DNA from: PALSA-1180 sp964624625
Lineage (GTDB): Bacteria; Oederibacteriota; Muellerivitia; Muellerivitales; Muellerivitaceae
Direction: 5' to 3'
Assembly: GCA_964624625.1 (NCBI GenBank)
Contig: CAZUXW010000031.1
Coordinates: 1-32,173 of the forward strand
DNA: 32,173 bases
In this document: in pieces, positions 15,681 to 24,113 of the stretch
Layout of the letters: each line of letters starts with the position of its first letter
Numbering within the stretch: position 1 is the stretch's first letter
Position numbers and translations under genes: made by a program
Notes under the pieces: generated by a model
Database searches by the model: none
What the model saw: the letters and a program-made list of their open reading frames with translations, nothing else
Told to the model about the DNA's origin: nothing

Positions 15681-16403
15681 TTAGGGGCAATTGTTAATGG
15701 CACGACAATGAACATGAGTATAGACCGCAATTAGAATCTCGCCTGCATATTTAATTGTTTCTATTGAATCATCCGCCGCTTCGCAAAGTTCTAAACATAA
15801 TTGGCACCCGCCGCTGGTGTTTTGGCAAATCTCAGTGCCAAGGGCTAAATCATTTTGGTAATCGTGATTATCCTCATTGCTCTGATTTTGAAAATCTATA
15901 TCACACCCTATACAAATTGTTGCGTTTGGTGTTGGCGTAAAAATTTGAGTTGGTGGAATCGTCGGAGTGTTCGTTGAAACTGGAGTTAATGTAAACGTAA
16001 AGGTAAACGTTGGTGTGTTTGTAGGTGGAATTGTCGGTGTATCTGTTGAATTAGGCGTGGGAGTAAAGGTCGGGGTATTTGGGAGCGATGTGATGCTAGT
16101 GGTTGGAGTAACCGTTGAGTTTGGCGATGGTATCGGCGTTAGGGATGGACTAGGAGCCACAGTGGGGGTAAAAGTCGGGGTACCCCGACAATTTGGGTCA
16201 ATCGGGGTGTTATTGTCACATTGACACCCAGGATTATCCGAACAAGGTCCTATGTCCGCTACATGGACAGATTTAAGTCCAGCTTGAATCGAGTTTGTCG
16301 GAAGGATTTTTTTGTCACACCCACCAAGACCAGTGATAACAACGAAAAAAATAATGCCTGATAAAAGAAAAAAACAATTCATAAATATAAATATTTTTTT
16401 CAT
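15681..16403 (-). CDS. Thr/Pro/Asn-rich stalk lipoprotein with Cys-rich C-terminal domain
   Basis: A 240-residue protein. The signal sequence ends in the lipobox-like TGLGGC. Residues about 70-150 are a low-complexity PTFTPTPN-type stalk. The C-terminal 80 residues contain a Cys-rich domain (ICIGCDIDF, EICQNTSGGCQLCLELCEAADD, HVHCRAINNCP) that is probably disulfide-bonded; its helical stretch EICQ...CEAADDSIE recurs in no family I can name. ATG 16403 is preferred (AAGG 9 bases upstream) over a longer frame starting at 16445. The gene lies between the GT39-type glycosyltransferase and an unknown exported protein. The stalk would be an obvious O-glycosylation substrate, which is inference. Confidence 0.75.
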   Translation of the reverse strand: MKKIFIFMNCFFLLSGIIFFVVITGLGGCDKKILPTNSIQAGLKSVHVADIGPCSDNPGCQCDNNTPIDPNCRGTPTFTPTVAPSPSLTPIPSPNSTVTPTTSITSLPNTPTFTPTPNSTDTPTIPPTNTPTFTFTFTLTPVSTNTPTIPPTQIFTPTPNATICIGCDIDFQNQSNEDNHDYQNDLALGTEICQNTSGGCQLCLELCEAADDSIETIKYAGEILIAVYTHVHCRAINNCP

Positions 16404-16517
16404 GAGAATGAACCTTGGAAAATATATATGAATAAAGTTTATCAAATTACCTGTGGGCCAAGTAATCTTTGACCCGTTATTTTTAGGACAAAAGACTTAT
16501 CGTTAAACCCGAAGCCA

Positions 16518-17987
16518 TTAGTGTTGATATTTTGGCATTAATCTGACGAACAAGTCATAATGATCCCAGCGCCGTTCCTTCGTGTAATTATTTTCGATTT
16601 CCTCTGAAAGCCATGATGGTGGTATTGGAAGCTGGTCGAAACGTGATATCACTACGTAGTCGGGTGGAATTTTAATAAAAATATCTTTCAGCCCATTCCA
16701 TAGTTCCGGTGTGGCTAAAGAATTTGTCCCTAGTGCCGACTTGACCACAGCCATTTTCAATCCCGAGTAGGTGTATATCTGCGCCTCCGAAGCCCACACC
16801 ATTAGTCGGTTTTCGGGAAGAGCCTTTTCGCAAAGATAAAGGCCTATCTCTTTTGCCTCATTTGAACGATCCTGAAAGTATTCTGAATTTTTTATTCCAG
16901 ATACGCCCTCCTTACAAACTCGCAACCAAGGCAACAAGAGGAAAAATACGCTAATGATTGAAACGGAAACAGCCAAGCCCTTTTTGATTTTTCGAGAACT
17001 TTCCAAAAACGAACCAAATACGATGGCCAGGGGTGGAATGACCATAAAATAATAATAAGGGTGAAAATACCCGCTTATAAAACACGAAAGTATGGCCAAC
17101 AGGAGCCATGTAGTCACGAAGACATATTCCCTGTTAAATTTTTGATTTTTCCCCCAAGCCTGTTTTAAAACAAAAAAAAGACTTAAGATCAATGGAATGC
17201 CATAAGCCAAGGCAATTGTTCCATGCCACGATAAAACATGTAGTTCATAGAATGGGTGGTCTAGAAAATAATGCCAACCTTCCGAAACGTAGCTTTGATT
17301 GGCCGCCCAAAGGGCTTGGCCAAAAAGGGGTAAACGCCCATCCAATATGAACGGTGCCACGACCGTCAGGGCGATCGAGTCCGCTCCTAGTATGAAAAAA
17401 AGGGCTGGTTTTAATTTTTCCCTGCCTATTAAGAACAAAAACAACGGAATAAAAAACAACGCCGTTGGCTTTATGAAAAAAGCCAATGCCCATAGGATGC
17501 CAGCCCCAATCCACGCAGCCACTCCTCCTGAATAGGCGAGTAAAAACGAACCCAACAAAAACGGCTGCATCAGGAGTTCCGCTTGTGGAGTCCATGTTTG
17601 GAAATAGGGTGGAAAAAGAAGGCATACATAGGAACAAATTGTGAACCAAGCCGTTTTATAGCCAAGGTCGAATCTCTGAACCAAGCTAAACAGGATCAAA
17701 GTATCGAGGAAGTGTAGGAAAACTGCGAAAAGACGGATGGGCAACTCTGCTGTTCCAAATATATCTTGGATAATTACAAATGGAAGGAACAACAGTGGTG
17801 GCTTATGATCCCAAACATCCTGATAAAGCTTTGAGCCGTATCGCATCTCCTGGGCCACATGGGTAAACATACCCTCGTTTGCTGAATAGGGGATTTTGAG
17901 ATAGGGCGTCTCAATTAAAGTGATTAAAAGAAATAATAAAAACCAAGATAGAAATATATTAGCTTTGGATTGGACTATATCCTCCAT
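16518..17987 (-). CDS. GT39-type (PMT_2/ArnT-like) membrane glycosyltransferase
   Basis: A 489-residue polytopic membrane protein. The first periplasmic loop has the acidic GT-C site (YSANEGMFTHVAQEM), followed by DVWDHKPPLLFLPF, the HKPP motif typical of ArnT/PMT-like enzymes. About ten hydrophobic segments follow, and a soluble C-terminal region (about 380-489) ends the protein. The family transfers a sugar from a polyprenyl-phosphate carrier to lipid or protein on the periplasmic side. ATG 17987 is used because the preceding in-frame codon is TTG. It is first of three AT-rich minus-strand genes, immediately upstream of a Thr/Pro-rich lipoprotein. Acceptor and sugar are unknown. Confidence 0.85.
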   Translation of the reverse strand: MEDIVQSKANIFLSWFLLFLLITLIETPYLKIPYSANEGMFTHVAQEMRYGSKLYQDVWDHKPPLLFLPFVIIQDIFGTAELPIRLFAVFLHFLDTLILFSLVQRFDLGYKTAWFTICSYVCLLFPPYFQTWTPQAELLMQPFLLGSFLLAYSGGVAAWIGAGILWALAFFIKPTALFFIPLFLFLIGREKLKPALFFILGADSIALTVVAPFILDGRLPLFGQALWAANQSYVSEGWHYFLDHPFYELHVLSWHGTIALAYGIPLILSLFFVLKQAWGKNQKFNREYVFVTTWLLLAILSCFISGYFHPYYYFMVIPPLAIVFGSFLESSRKIKKGLAVSVSIISVFFLLLPWLRVCKEGVSGIKNSEYFQDRSNEAKEIGLYLCEKALPENRLMVWASEAQIYTYSGLKMAVVKSALGTNSLATPELWNGLKDIFIKIPPDYVVISRFDQLPIPPSWLSEEIENNYTKERRWDHYDLFVRLMPKYQH

Positions 17988-18095
17988 CAAAACTTTATTT
18001 TAAAAGACCCGCCCAAAAACCGTATAAAAAGGTAATTGAAACAAGACTGTCTCCCAACATTGAACTCGAATGGTTCGATAACATCACCACAAACT

Positions 18096-20606
18096 TTACT
18101 TCACCAAGGTCACGTCATCAATCGAGAGGTCAAAATCCTCATCGTTCATGCCTTGGGGGGCGAAGAGGATCTCCTTGATGGAGCTGAAGTCCTGGGGAAC
18201 CTTGCCGCCCCAGTCGGGTTGTTTGAAGTCGCTTAGAACTAAGCGCACTTTCGTCCAAGTCTTGGGGGCTTGGAAGCTTAGGCGGTAATGGGCGTAGTCG
18301 GTAATCTGTGTCAGGAAAAGCTGGACCTCGTAATTCTTCCCGTCGCCCTTGGCCCAAAACTCAATGGCCTTGTAGTCGCTTAAATCCATGGGCTCTTCTT
18401 GGGCCTGGGCTGTATATATAGAAGCATAGGGCCAGGGAGCGATCAATTTACCAAAATGGCCGTAGATCCTGGCGCTGCCCTTGGAACCGTTGGCTCCACC
18501 CTTCACGATGAACTCATCCTTGTTCTTAATCAACGTTCCCAAGCCGCCATTATCCATCTGCACTTGCCAGGGGCCGCCCAAGTGGCTTTGGGTCTTGCCC
18601 GACTCGAAATCATCCACCAGAAATTTTCCAGCGGTATCCGTCAGGGTTTTTCCCTTGGCCACGGGCTGGACCGGGGTTTCCTTGATGGGTTCGGTGCTGA
18701 AACGGAAAGGCGAGGCGGGAAGGCCCGCTTTGTTAATCAAATTACAGACGGGATTGTCCGCCCAGGCGTAGCGCACTTCAACGGGGGTCTTCACATCCGG
18801 CGAAGTGACGATGACCAGGCCGCCCTTCGCGATTTTGGCGTCGGCCCAATGGAAAACGCGGTCCGCGTTGGCCAAGGCGAAACCCTTGATGGGTCCTCCA
18901 TCGCTGGTCTTGAGGCCGACAGCGTTTTTAAATTTCACAGTCATTTTGCCGTTCTTCACCGAGGCGGAGGCGAACAGGGGGCCGGAACCGACGATCTTCT
19001 TTTGATAAGCCAGGCTTAAGCCCGCCAAGGCCGCCCTTTTACCGACATCGGTCTTATTCTTGGGATGGATATTGTTGGCGTCCCCCAAATCAATCGTGGT
19101 CACCAAACCGGTATTGGGAACATCCAGCGTTTGGAGCTGGGCCTCGCGCAACTTGGCCCAGTCGCTGTCGCTGGGGTCCGTCTTGACCTGCATGTAATTT
19201 GGCAATTGGATGATCAAAAAGGGAAACTTTTCTCCCCAGGCGTCGCGCCAGCTGGTGATCAAGGTGGAAAGGAGTTCGTGGTACTGGGAGGCCCGGCCTG
19301 CGTTGGATTCGCCCTGGTACCAAAGGACGCCGCCGATTTTATAAGAGGTGAGGGGCGCGATCATGGCGTTATAGACGATGGAGGGGATTTCCGGCCAGAA
19401 GGGCGGCTGGACATTGAACGACATGGAAGTGATTTGGTTTTGCGTGAAGGTTTTCGGCGCTCCCCAGCCGCCCTGCTTGAAGGCCGCGATGGAGTAGCTG
19501 TAGCGGTGCCATTCGGGGGATAAGTCGAAAGTGCCGGCGTTGTAATAATCGTAGTCGCTGATGGAGGCCTGGCCCAGGGTCATGTTGAACTTGCCCTTGC
19601 CCTTGGCGTAAAACTCGACCGTCTCATAATTGCTCAAGTCCACCGGCTGGTTGTTGTCGAGGGGCGTGTTCATGCCGCCCCAAGCCCCGCCTTCCATGAT
19701 GCCGCTGAAGACGCCAGCTGAGCCGGATCCCGAAAAAGCCTTCCCGGAAACCGCGTAAGCCGCTTGGCTGGCGCCTGGCTTAACGGCGACGGTCCAGTTC
19801 CCGCCGAATCCCTTTTGCCCCTTATCCACTTGGACGGTGAGGGTTTTTCCCTTGCCATCCTTGGGGATGAAATGGATATCCGACAGGTCGCATTCAAATT
19901 CATATCCCTTCGTCCAAACAGTCGTCTGGGAGGGATCCTTGTCCCATTGGGCCAATAGCGTGGCGAAGGCGGGATGCTGGTCCAAGGCCCCGCGCGGCAC
20001 CCAGTCCTCGCCCGGCGTCCCGCCCCAATCGCTGGCGATAAGTCCAATGGGAATTTTAAGAGCCTGGTGAATTCCCTTTCCAAAGTGATAAGCCACCGCC
20101 GAAAAATCCCCGGCCGTGTTGGGGGAGCAGACTTTCCAGGATCCGGTTAGGTCTTCCTTGGGGCTTGAGGCGGCCGCGCGCTCCACGGTGAAGAGGCGCA
20201 TTTTGGGATAATTGGCGGAAGGAATTTCCTTGTCCGCGTCGTGGGTGGCCTTGAGCGCGAATTCCATGTTGCTTTGCCCGGACCCGATCCAGACCTCGCC
20301 GACCAGGACATCCTGCAGGGTGACGGCCTCATCCGCTGCGATGACCAGCTCATAGGGCCCGCCCGCTTTCAAGGCGGGAAGGGAAGCTTTCCATTTGCCG
20401 TCCGCATCAGCGGCAGTCGAGCCGGTTTTTCCGGCCAGGGAGACGGTGACCGTTTGTCCCGCGTCCGCCCAACCCCAAATTGAAAGAGGCGTTTTTTCCT
20501 GCAGGACCATATGGTCGCTGATAACCGCGGGGAGCTTCAGTTTTGCCTCGACCTGGGCCGCGCCAACGAAAAGAATGAACAGTGAAAAAAGGATTCGAGT
20601 TTTCAA
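18096..20606 (-). CDS. Exported sialate-O-acetylesterase-type SGNH hydrolase with two accessory domains
   Basis: An 836-residue protein starting at TTG 20606, with AAGGAG 6 bases upstream. The signal peptide is residues 1-21. An N-terminal beta domain (25-100) leads to the SGNH core: GSGQSNME (Ser112), SDWGGTPGEDW, GVLWYQGESNAG (426-437) and DANNIHPKNK (His514). Between blocks, about residues 235-402, an accessory domain is inserted. A related domain is at the C-terminus (about 672-836); both share DLS-x-Y-x-x-x-EF-x-AKG-x-GK. These look like carbohydrate-binding (CBM11/CIA30-like) beta-sandwiches, which is inference. The enzyme likely de-acetylates sugars in plant or host polysaccharide outside the cytoplasm. 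No other glycan-degradation genes are adjacent. Confidence 0.88.
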   Translation of the reverse strand: MKTRILFSLFILFVGAAQVEAKLKLPAVISDHMVLQEKTPLSIWGWADAGQTVTVSLAGKTGSTAADADGKWKASLPALKAGGPYELVIAADEAVTLQDVLVGEVWIGSGQSNMEFALKATHDADKEIPSANYPKMRLFTVERAAASSPKEDLTGSWKVCSPNTAGDFSAVAYHFGKGIHQALKIPIGLIASDWGGTPGEDWVPRGALDQHPAFATLLAQWDKDPSQTTVWTKGYEFECDLSDIHFIPKDGKGKTLTVQVDKGQKGFGGNWTVAVKPGASQAAYAVSGKAFSGSGSAGVFSGIMEGGAWGGMNTPLDNNQPVDLSNYETVEFYAKGKGKFNMTLGQASISDYDYYNAGTFDLSPEWHRYSYSIAAFKQGGWGAPKTFTQNQITSMSFNVQPPFWPEIPSIVYNAMIAPLTSYKIGGVLWYQGESNAGRASQYHELLSTLITSWRDAWGEKFPFLIIQLPNYMQVKTDPSDSDWAKLREAQLQTLDVPNTGLVTTIDLGDANNIHPKNKTDVGKRAALAGLSLAYQKKIVGSGPLFASASVKNGKMTVKFKNAVGLKTSDGGPIKGFALANADRVFHWADAKIAKGGLVIVTSPDVKTPVEVRYAWADNPVCNLINKAGLPASPFRFSTEPIKETPVQPVAKGKTLTDTAGKFLVDDFESGKTQSHLGGPWQVQMDNGGLGTLIKNKDEFIVKGGANGSKGSARIYGHFGKLIAPWPYASIYTAQAQEEPMDLSDYKAIEFWAKGDGKNYEVQLFLTQITDYAHYRLSFQAPKTWTKVRLVLSDFKQPDWGGKVPQDFSSIKEILFAPQGMNDEDFDLSIDDVTLVK

Positions 20607-20766
20607 GCGAGACTCCTTGAATATGGGTTTTGAGAGGACTTTATCTTATCGACAGGGAGGGAATAAACCAAAGCAAAACCAAGCAGGGATCGGCCACGGA
20701 TATTTTAAAAGGATTAAGTTAAATGGTTTTTATTAGCGAAAATTTGCGGCGGGTCTGGTGACGTTT

Positions 20767-20976
20767 TTAGGCTTGGGAAACGGCGGTCTCGATGACTTGC
20801 TTGAAATCCTGGAAAATGGCGNNNNNNNNNNNNNNNNNNNNNNNNNNNNNNNNNNNNNNNNNNNNNNNNNNNNNNNNNNNNNNNNNNNNNNNNNNNNNNN
20901 NNNNNNNNNNNNNNNNNNNNNTTAGGCTTGGGAAACGGCGGTCTCGATGACTTGCTTGAAATCCTGGAAAATGGCG
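20767..20976. other. Scaffold gap with identical 55-base flanks
   Basis: The N run 20822-20921 (exactly 100) is flanked by the same 55 bases, 20767-20821 and 20922-20976. The length and identity fit two contigs that overlap by one assembly k-mer but were scaffolded with a fixed-size gap. The real chromosome probably lacks the Ns and one copy of the 55 bases. Bases 20607-20766, upstream of the esterase gene, show no gene. Confidence 0.85.
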
Positions 20977-21149
20977 TCTTGGACCACGGTTTGGGTTTCC
21001 TCGGCGGGGGCCTTTTGGGCTGTCTCAAAATCGATAAAGGAACCCACCGCATCCGCGGGAATCAGGGAAGCGACTTCCGTGACTTCAGCCTTGGGAAACT
21101 CGGTGTAATCGTAGGGCATGGCTTCTTCGGGTTTGGCGAATGGATTCAT
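20922..21149 (-). CDS. Small acidic protein of unknown function
   Basis: A 75-residue protein (MNPFAKPEEAMPYDYTEF...ETAVSQA) that is rich in Glu, Ala and Thr and has no signal peptide or membrane segment. Its stop codon lies exactly at the scaffold gap, and the duplicated flank carries the same stop, so the C-terminus is reliable. An alternative start is the internal Met at 21119. No good ribosome-binding site precedes either. Not recognised. It may be a genuine small protein or a chance frame; coherent codon use in the last 40 residues favours a gene. Confidence 0.45.
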   Translation of the reverse strand: MNPFAKPEEAMPYDYTEFPKAEVTEVASLIPADAVGSFIDFETAQKAPAEETQTVVQDAIFQDFKQVIETAVSQA

Positions 21150-21193
21150 GGAGGCATTTTATCCCCCAATATTAGAATTGGGAACACCTAAAT

Positions 21194-21375
21194 CCACCAC
21201 CAAGACTCCAAGACACCAAGAACGGCTTTTTTAGGGAAATTATTTAGGGGTTTAACTGGTTTACTATGCTGATGCTTATATTTAAGAATCTTGTATCTAT
21301 ATAAAGTCCATAGAGATCGATAAAATATGGTTAAGTATTCCGTTGGTTTCTTGGTGCCTTAGTGTCTTGGTGGTG
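21194..21375. repeat. CACCAAG-type inverted-repeat element (copy 2)
   Basis: The left arm of CACCAAG/CTCCAAG units (21194-21220) is the imperfect inverse of the right arm (21350-21375). The interior is AT-rich and non-coding. It occupies the spacer between the small acidic protein and the divergent acyl-CoA dehydrogenase gene, so promoters for both overlap it. It matches the arms of 7844-7993. Confidence 0.7.
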
Positions 21376-21398
21376 AAATATGTATTGAAAGGTTTTCC

Positions 21399-23312
21399 AT
21401 GGGCGTAACCGATACCGCGAAACACTTGAGTGAGAATGAGAAGGCATCCCTGGAAGTGGCGGAGGGGGCCAGGGAAACCGAATGGACCCAGCCCAGCTTC
21501 GTGGCCCAACTTTTCATGGGCCATTTCCGGACGGACCTCATTTCCCCCTACCCGCTGCAATCCCCCGAGGACAAGGCCGTCGGCGACGAGTTCATGGGCC
21601 GGTTGGAAGTCTTTCTCAAGGAAAACCTGGATCCCGACGAGGTGGACCGGACCTGCGACCTTCCCCAAAAAGTCATCGACGGACTGGCGAAGCTGGGCTG
21701 CTGGGGAATGAAAATTCCCAAGGAGTACGGCGGCTTGGGCCTCTCCCAAATCAACTACAACCGCGCGGTGGCCCTGGTGGCTTCCTACTGCGGTTCCACC
21801 GCGGTTTGGCTTTCCGCCCACCAATCCATCGGCGTGCCCCAACCCCTCAAGCTTTTCGGCAACGAGGCCCAAAAGAAAAAATATTTCCCCATGTTCGCCA
21901 AGGGAGCCATCTCGGCCTTCGCCCTGACCGAGCCTGGCGTCGGCAGCGATCCCGCCCAAATGACCACGACCGCCGAACCCTCCGCGGACGGAAAAAGCTG
22001 GGTGATCAACGGCAAGAAACTTTGGTGCACAAACGGGTTAGTGGCCGATGTGATGGCGGTCATGGCCCGGACCCCTTCCAAGATGGTGAACGGCAAGGAG
22101 AAAAAACAAATCACCGCCTTCATCGTGGACAAGGGAACGAAAGGCATCGAGTACGCCAGCCGCTGCGATTTCATGGGGATCCGCGCGATCCAAAACGGCG
22201 TGATTAACTTCAACAACGTGAAAGTTCCCTCGGAGAATATCCTTTGGGGCGAGGGACAAGGGCTGAAGCTGGCCCTCATCACCCTGAATACCGGGCGCCT
22301 GACCCTGCCGGCCGCTTCCGCCGGCATGTCCAAACAGGCCCTCCAGATCGCCCGCAAATGGGGCAAGGAAAGGGTGCAGTGGGGCCAGCCCATCGGCAAG
22401 CACGAGCCGGGAGCGGTGAAGATTTCCAACATGGCGGCCTCGACCTACGCCCAGGAAGCCATGACCTATTACACTTCCGCGCTCGTGGACCGGGGCGGCG
22501 CCGACATCCGCCTGGAAGCCGCCATGGCCAAGCTTTTCTGCAGCGAGGCTTCCTGGAAAATCGCCGACGACTTGATGCAATTGCGCGGCGGCCGGGGTTA
22601 CGAGACGGGGCCCTCCCTGCGCAAGCGGGGCGAGAAGGGCTACGCGGTGGAGCGCATGATGAGGGATTCCCGCATCAACCGCATCATCGAGGGAACGACC
22701 GAGATCCAGCACCTTTTCATCGCGAGAGAAGCGCTCGACAAGCATATGCGGTTGGCGGGGGACTTATTAAACCCGAAGGCGCCCTTGGGGCAAAAGCTGA
22801 AGGCCCTCGTTCAATCGGCCCTCTTCTATCCTTTTTGGTATGCGCGCCTCTGGATGCCGTTAAGCCTCTGGCCCCGCTTCTCGGACTACGGCACCCTGGG
22901 CAAGCATATGCGCTTCGTGGAGCGGACCTCCCGGAAATTGGCCAGGACCCTTTTCCACCAAATGATCAAGTTCGGACCCAAGCTGGACCGCCGCCAAATG
23001 ATCCTGGGCCGGCTGGTGGAGGTCGGCACGGAGCTTTTCGCCATGTCGGCTGCCTGTTCCAAGGCGGTGATGGTGGAAAAGGGAAATCCCGATTTCCAAT
23101 GCTCCCGCGAACTGGCCGATACCTTCTGCCGCCAGTCCCGGATCCGGATTTACCAGCACTTCTGCGGAGTCTGCTGGAACACGGACGTGAAGGACAGCGA
23201 AGTGGCCGCCAAGGCCATGGACGGCGTTTATGAATGGATGGAAAAGGGAATCATCGTGGATGACGGACTGGGTTTTCAGGGCAAGAAGCCCAAAACAGGC
23301 AAGAGCAGGTAG
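21399..23312 (+). CDS. Acyl-CoA dehydrogenase with C-terminal extension
   Basis: A 637-residue FAD-dependent dehydrogenase that introduces the alpha-beta double bond into an acyl-CoA. Visible signatures: GMKIPKEYGGLGLS, the FAD-site segment FALTEPGVGSDPAQM, INGKKLWCTNG, FGER-like ARKWGKERVQWGQPIG, and the catalytic Glu in RIIEGTTEIQHLFIAREAL. The protein is about 200 residues longer than medium-chain enzymes. It has an N-terminal extension of about 60 residues and a C-terminal helical domain as in long/very-long-chain (VLCAD/ACAD9-like) enzymes, so fatty-acid beta-oxidation is likely. AAAGG lies 8-9 bases before ATG 21399. No thiolase or hydratase genes are nearby; the next gene follows after 26 bases on the same strand. 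Confidence 0.93.
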   Translation: MGVTDTAKHLSENEKASLEVAEGARETEWTQPSFVAQLFMGHFRTDLISPYPLQSPEDKAVGDEFMGRLEVFLKENLDPDEVDRTCDLPQKVIDGLAKLGCWGMKIPKEYGGLGLSQINYNRAVALVASYCGSTAVWLSAHQSIGVPQPLKLFGNEAQKKKYFPMFAKGAISAFALTEPGVGSDPAQMTTTAEPSADGKSWVINGKKLWCTNGLVADVMAVMARTPSKMVNGKEKKQITAFIVDKGTKGIEYASRCDFMGIRAIQNGVINFNNVKVPSENILWGEGQGLKLALITLNTGRLTLPAASAGMSKQALQIARKWGKERVQWGQPIGKHEPGAVKISNMAASTYAQEAMTYYTSALVDRGGADIRLEAAMAKLFCSEASWKIADDLMQLRGGRGYETGPSLRKRGEKGYAVERMMRDSRINRIIEGTTEIQHLFIAREALDKHMRLAGDLLNPKAPLGQKLKALVQSALFYPFWYARLWMPLSLWPRFSDYGTLGKHMRFVERTSRKLARTLFHQMIKFGPKLDRRQMILGRLVEVGTELFAMSAACSKAVMVEKGNPDFQCSRELADTFCRQSRIRIYQHFCGVCWNTDVKDSEVAAKAMDGVYEWMEKGIIVDDGLGFQGKKPKTGKSR

Positions 23313-23338
23313 TCCGAGCCAATCCGCCGAGGGTTTCG

Positions 23339-24011
23339 ATGAATTTTAAAATTAAAATGGCGCTCCGGTGGACGGGTTGGAGCCTCCCCGTCCTGGCGGC
23401 GGGTTATTTGTTCCTCCTTTGTTTTCCCCAGCCCCTCTTCGCCTATAAATTCCCCGCAGGGAACCTTACCCTTTATTGCGACGATCCAATTCCCCAATCC
23501 GCCGGGGAAGTTCTGCGGGAGGCCCAAGGAAGGCTGGACAAAAGCCCGCTCCGCGGACTCCTGGGGCGGCAGAATGTTTTTATCTGCAACCAATCCTGGC
23601 GGTACAAGTGGTTGGCCAATCGAAACGCCAACGGCGGGGGTTTGGCCTATGGCTTCTGCCCTTGGAATGTTTTTTTGCGTAAATCCGATATCGCCCGAAA
23701 CATCCTTTTCAGGGGGGATGGGGTGACGCCTTCCGGTCCGGACCGCCCTCTATCCTATTTTATCGCCCATGAAATGACCCATAACTTGACCAGCCGGTTC
23801 CTGGGTCCCCTCGCCGGGTGGAGGCTTTCGGCCTGGAAAAAAGAGGGCTACGCCGATTATGTGGGTAAGGGAGGACAATTTGATTTCCAAAAGAATTTGG
23901 ACCTTTTCAAGAAAAATGACGAGGCCCTCAACCCCTCCCAATCGGGGTTGTACCTCCGCTATCAACTCATGGTGGCCTATCTGCTGGACTGGAAAAAGAT
24001 AACGGTGGAGG
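23339..24011 (+). CDS. Membrane-anchored HExxH metallopeptidase-like protein (truncated by gap)
   Basis: The N-terminal 224 residues are visible before the N run. Residues about 12-32 form a signal or membrane anchor. The protein contains FIAHEMTHNL (His144, Glu145, His148) followed by EGYADY (Glu169), which is the zinc site plus third ligand of gluzincin-type peptidases. It is rich in aromatic residues and has few recognisable family features otherwise. GAGGG lies 5 bases before ATG 23339, and the gene starts 26 bases after the acyl-CoA dehydrogenase stop, so co-transcription is possible. The C-terminus is lost in the gap, so length and fate are unknown. Confidence 0.7.
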
Positions 24012-24111
24012 NNNNNNNNNNNNNNNNNNNNNNNNNNNNNNNNNNNNNNNNNNNNNNNNNNNNNNNNNNNNNNNNNNNNNNNNNNNNNNNNNNNNNNNNN
24101 NNNNNNNNNNN
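24012..24111. other. Scaffold gap, 100 N
   Basis: An N run of exactly 100 bases. Unlike the gap at 20822-20921, its flanks are not duplicated, so the true length is unknown. It removes the end of the metallopeptidase gene and the start of the LuxR-type gene. Confidence 0.95.
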
Positions 24112-24113
24112 TG

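Noticed and set aside
18399..19019. 206-codon plus-strand frame
   Set aside because: It is antisense to the SGNH esterase gene, with no signature of its own.
21297..22745. Long minus-strand frames (about 220-235 codons)
   Set aside because: They oppose the dehydrogenase gene, whose motifs and ribosome-binding site are clear. Their products have the composition of antisense frames in GC-rich genes.
22244..23233. Long plus-strand open frame of 329 codons
   Set aside because: It is an out-of-frame shadow of the acyl-CoA dehydrogenase gene. Its product is Arg/Pro/Gly-rich and has no coherent fold.
24012..24111. Second gap as another overlap artefact
   Set aside because: The flanking sequences are not duplicated, unlike the first gap.
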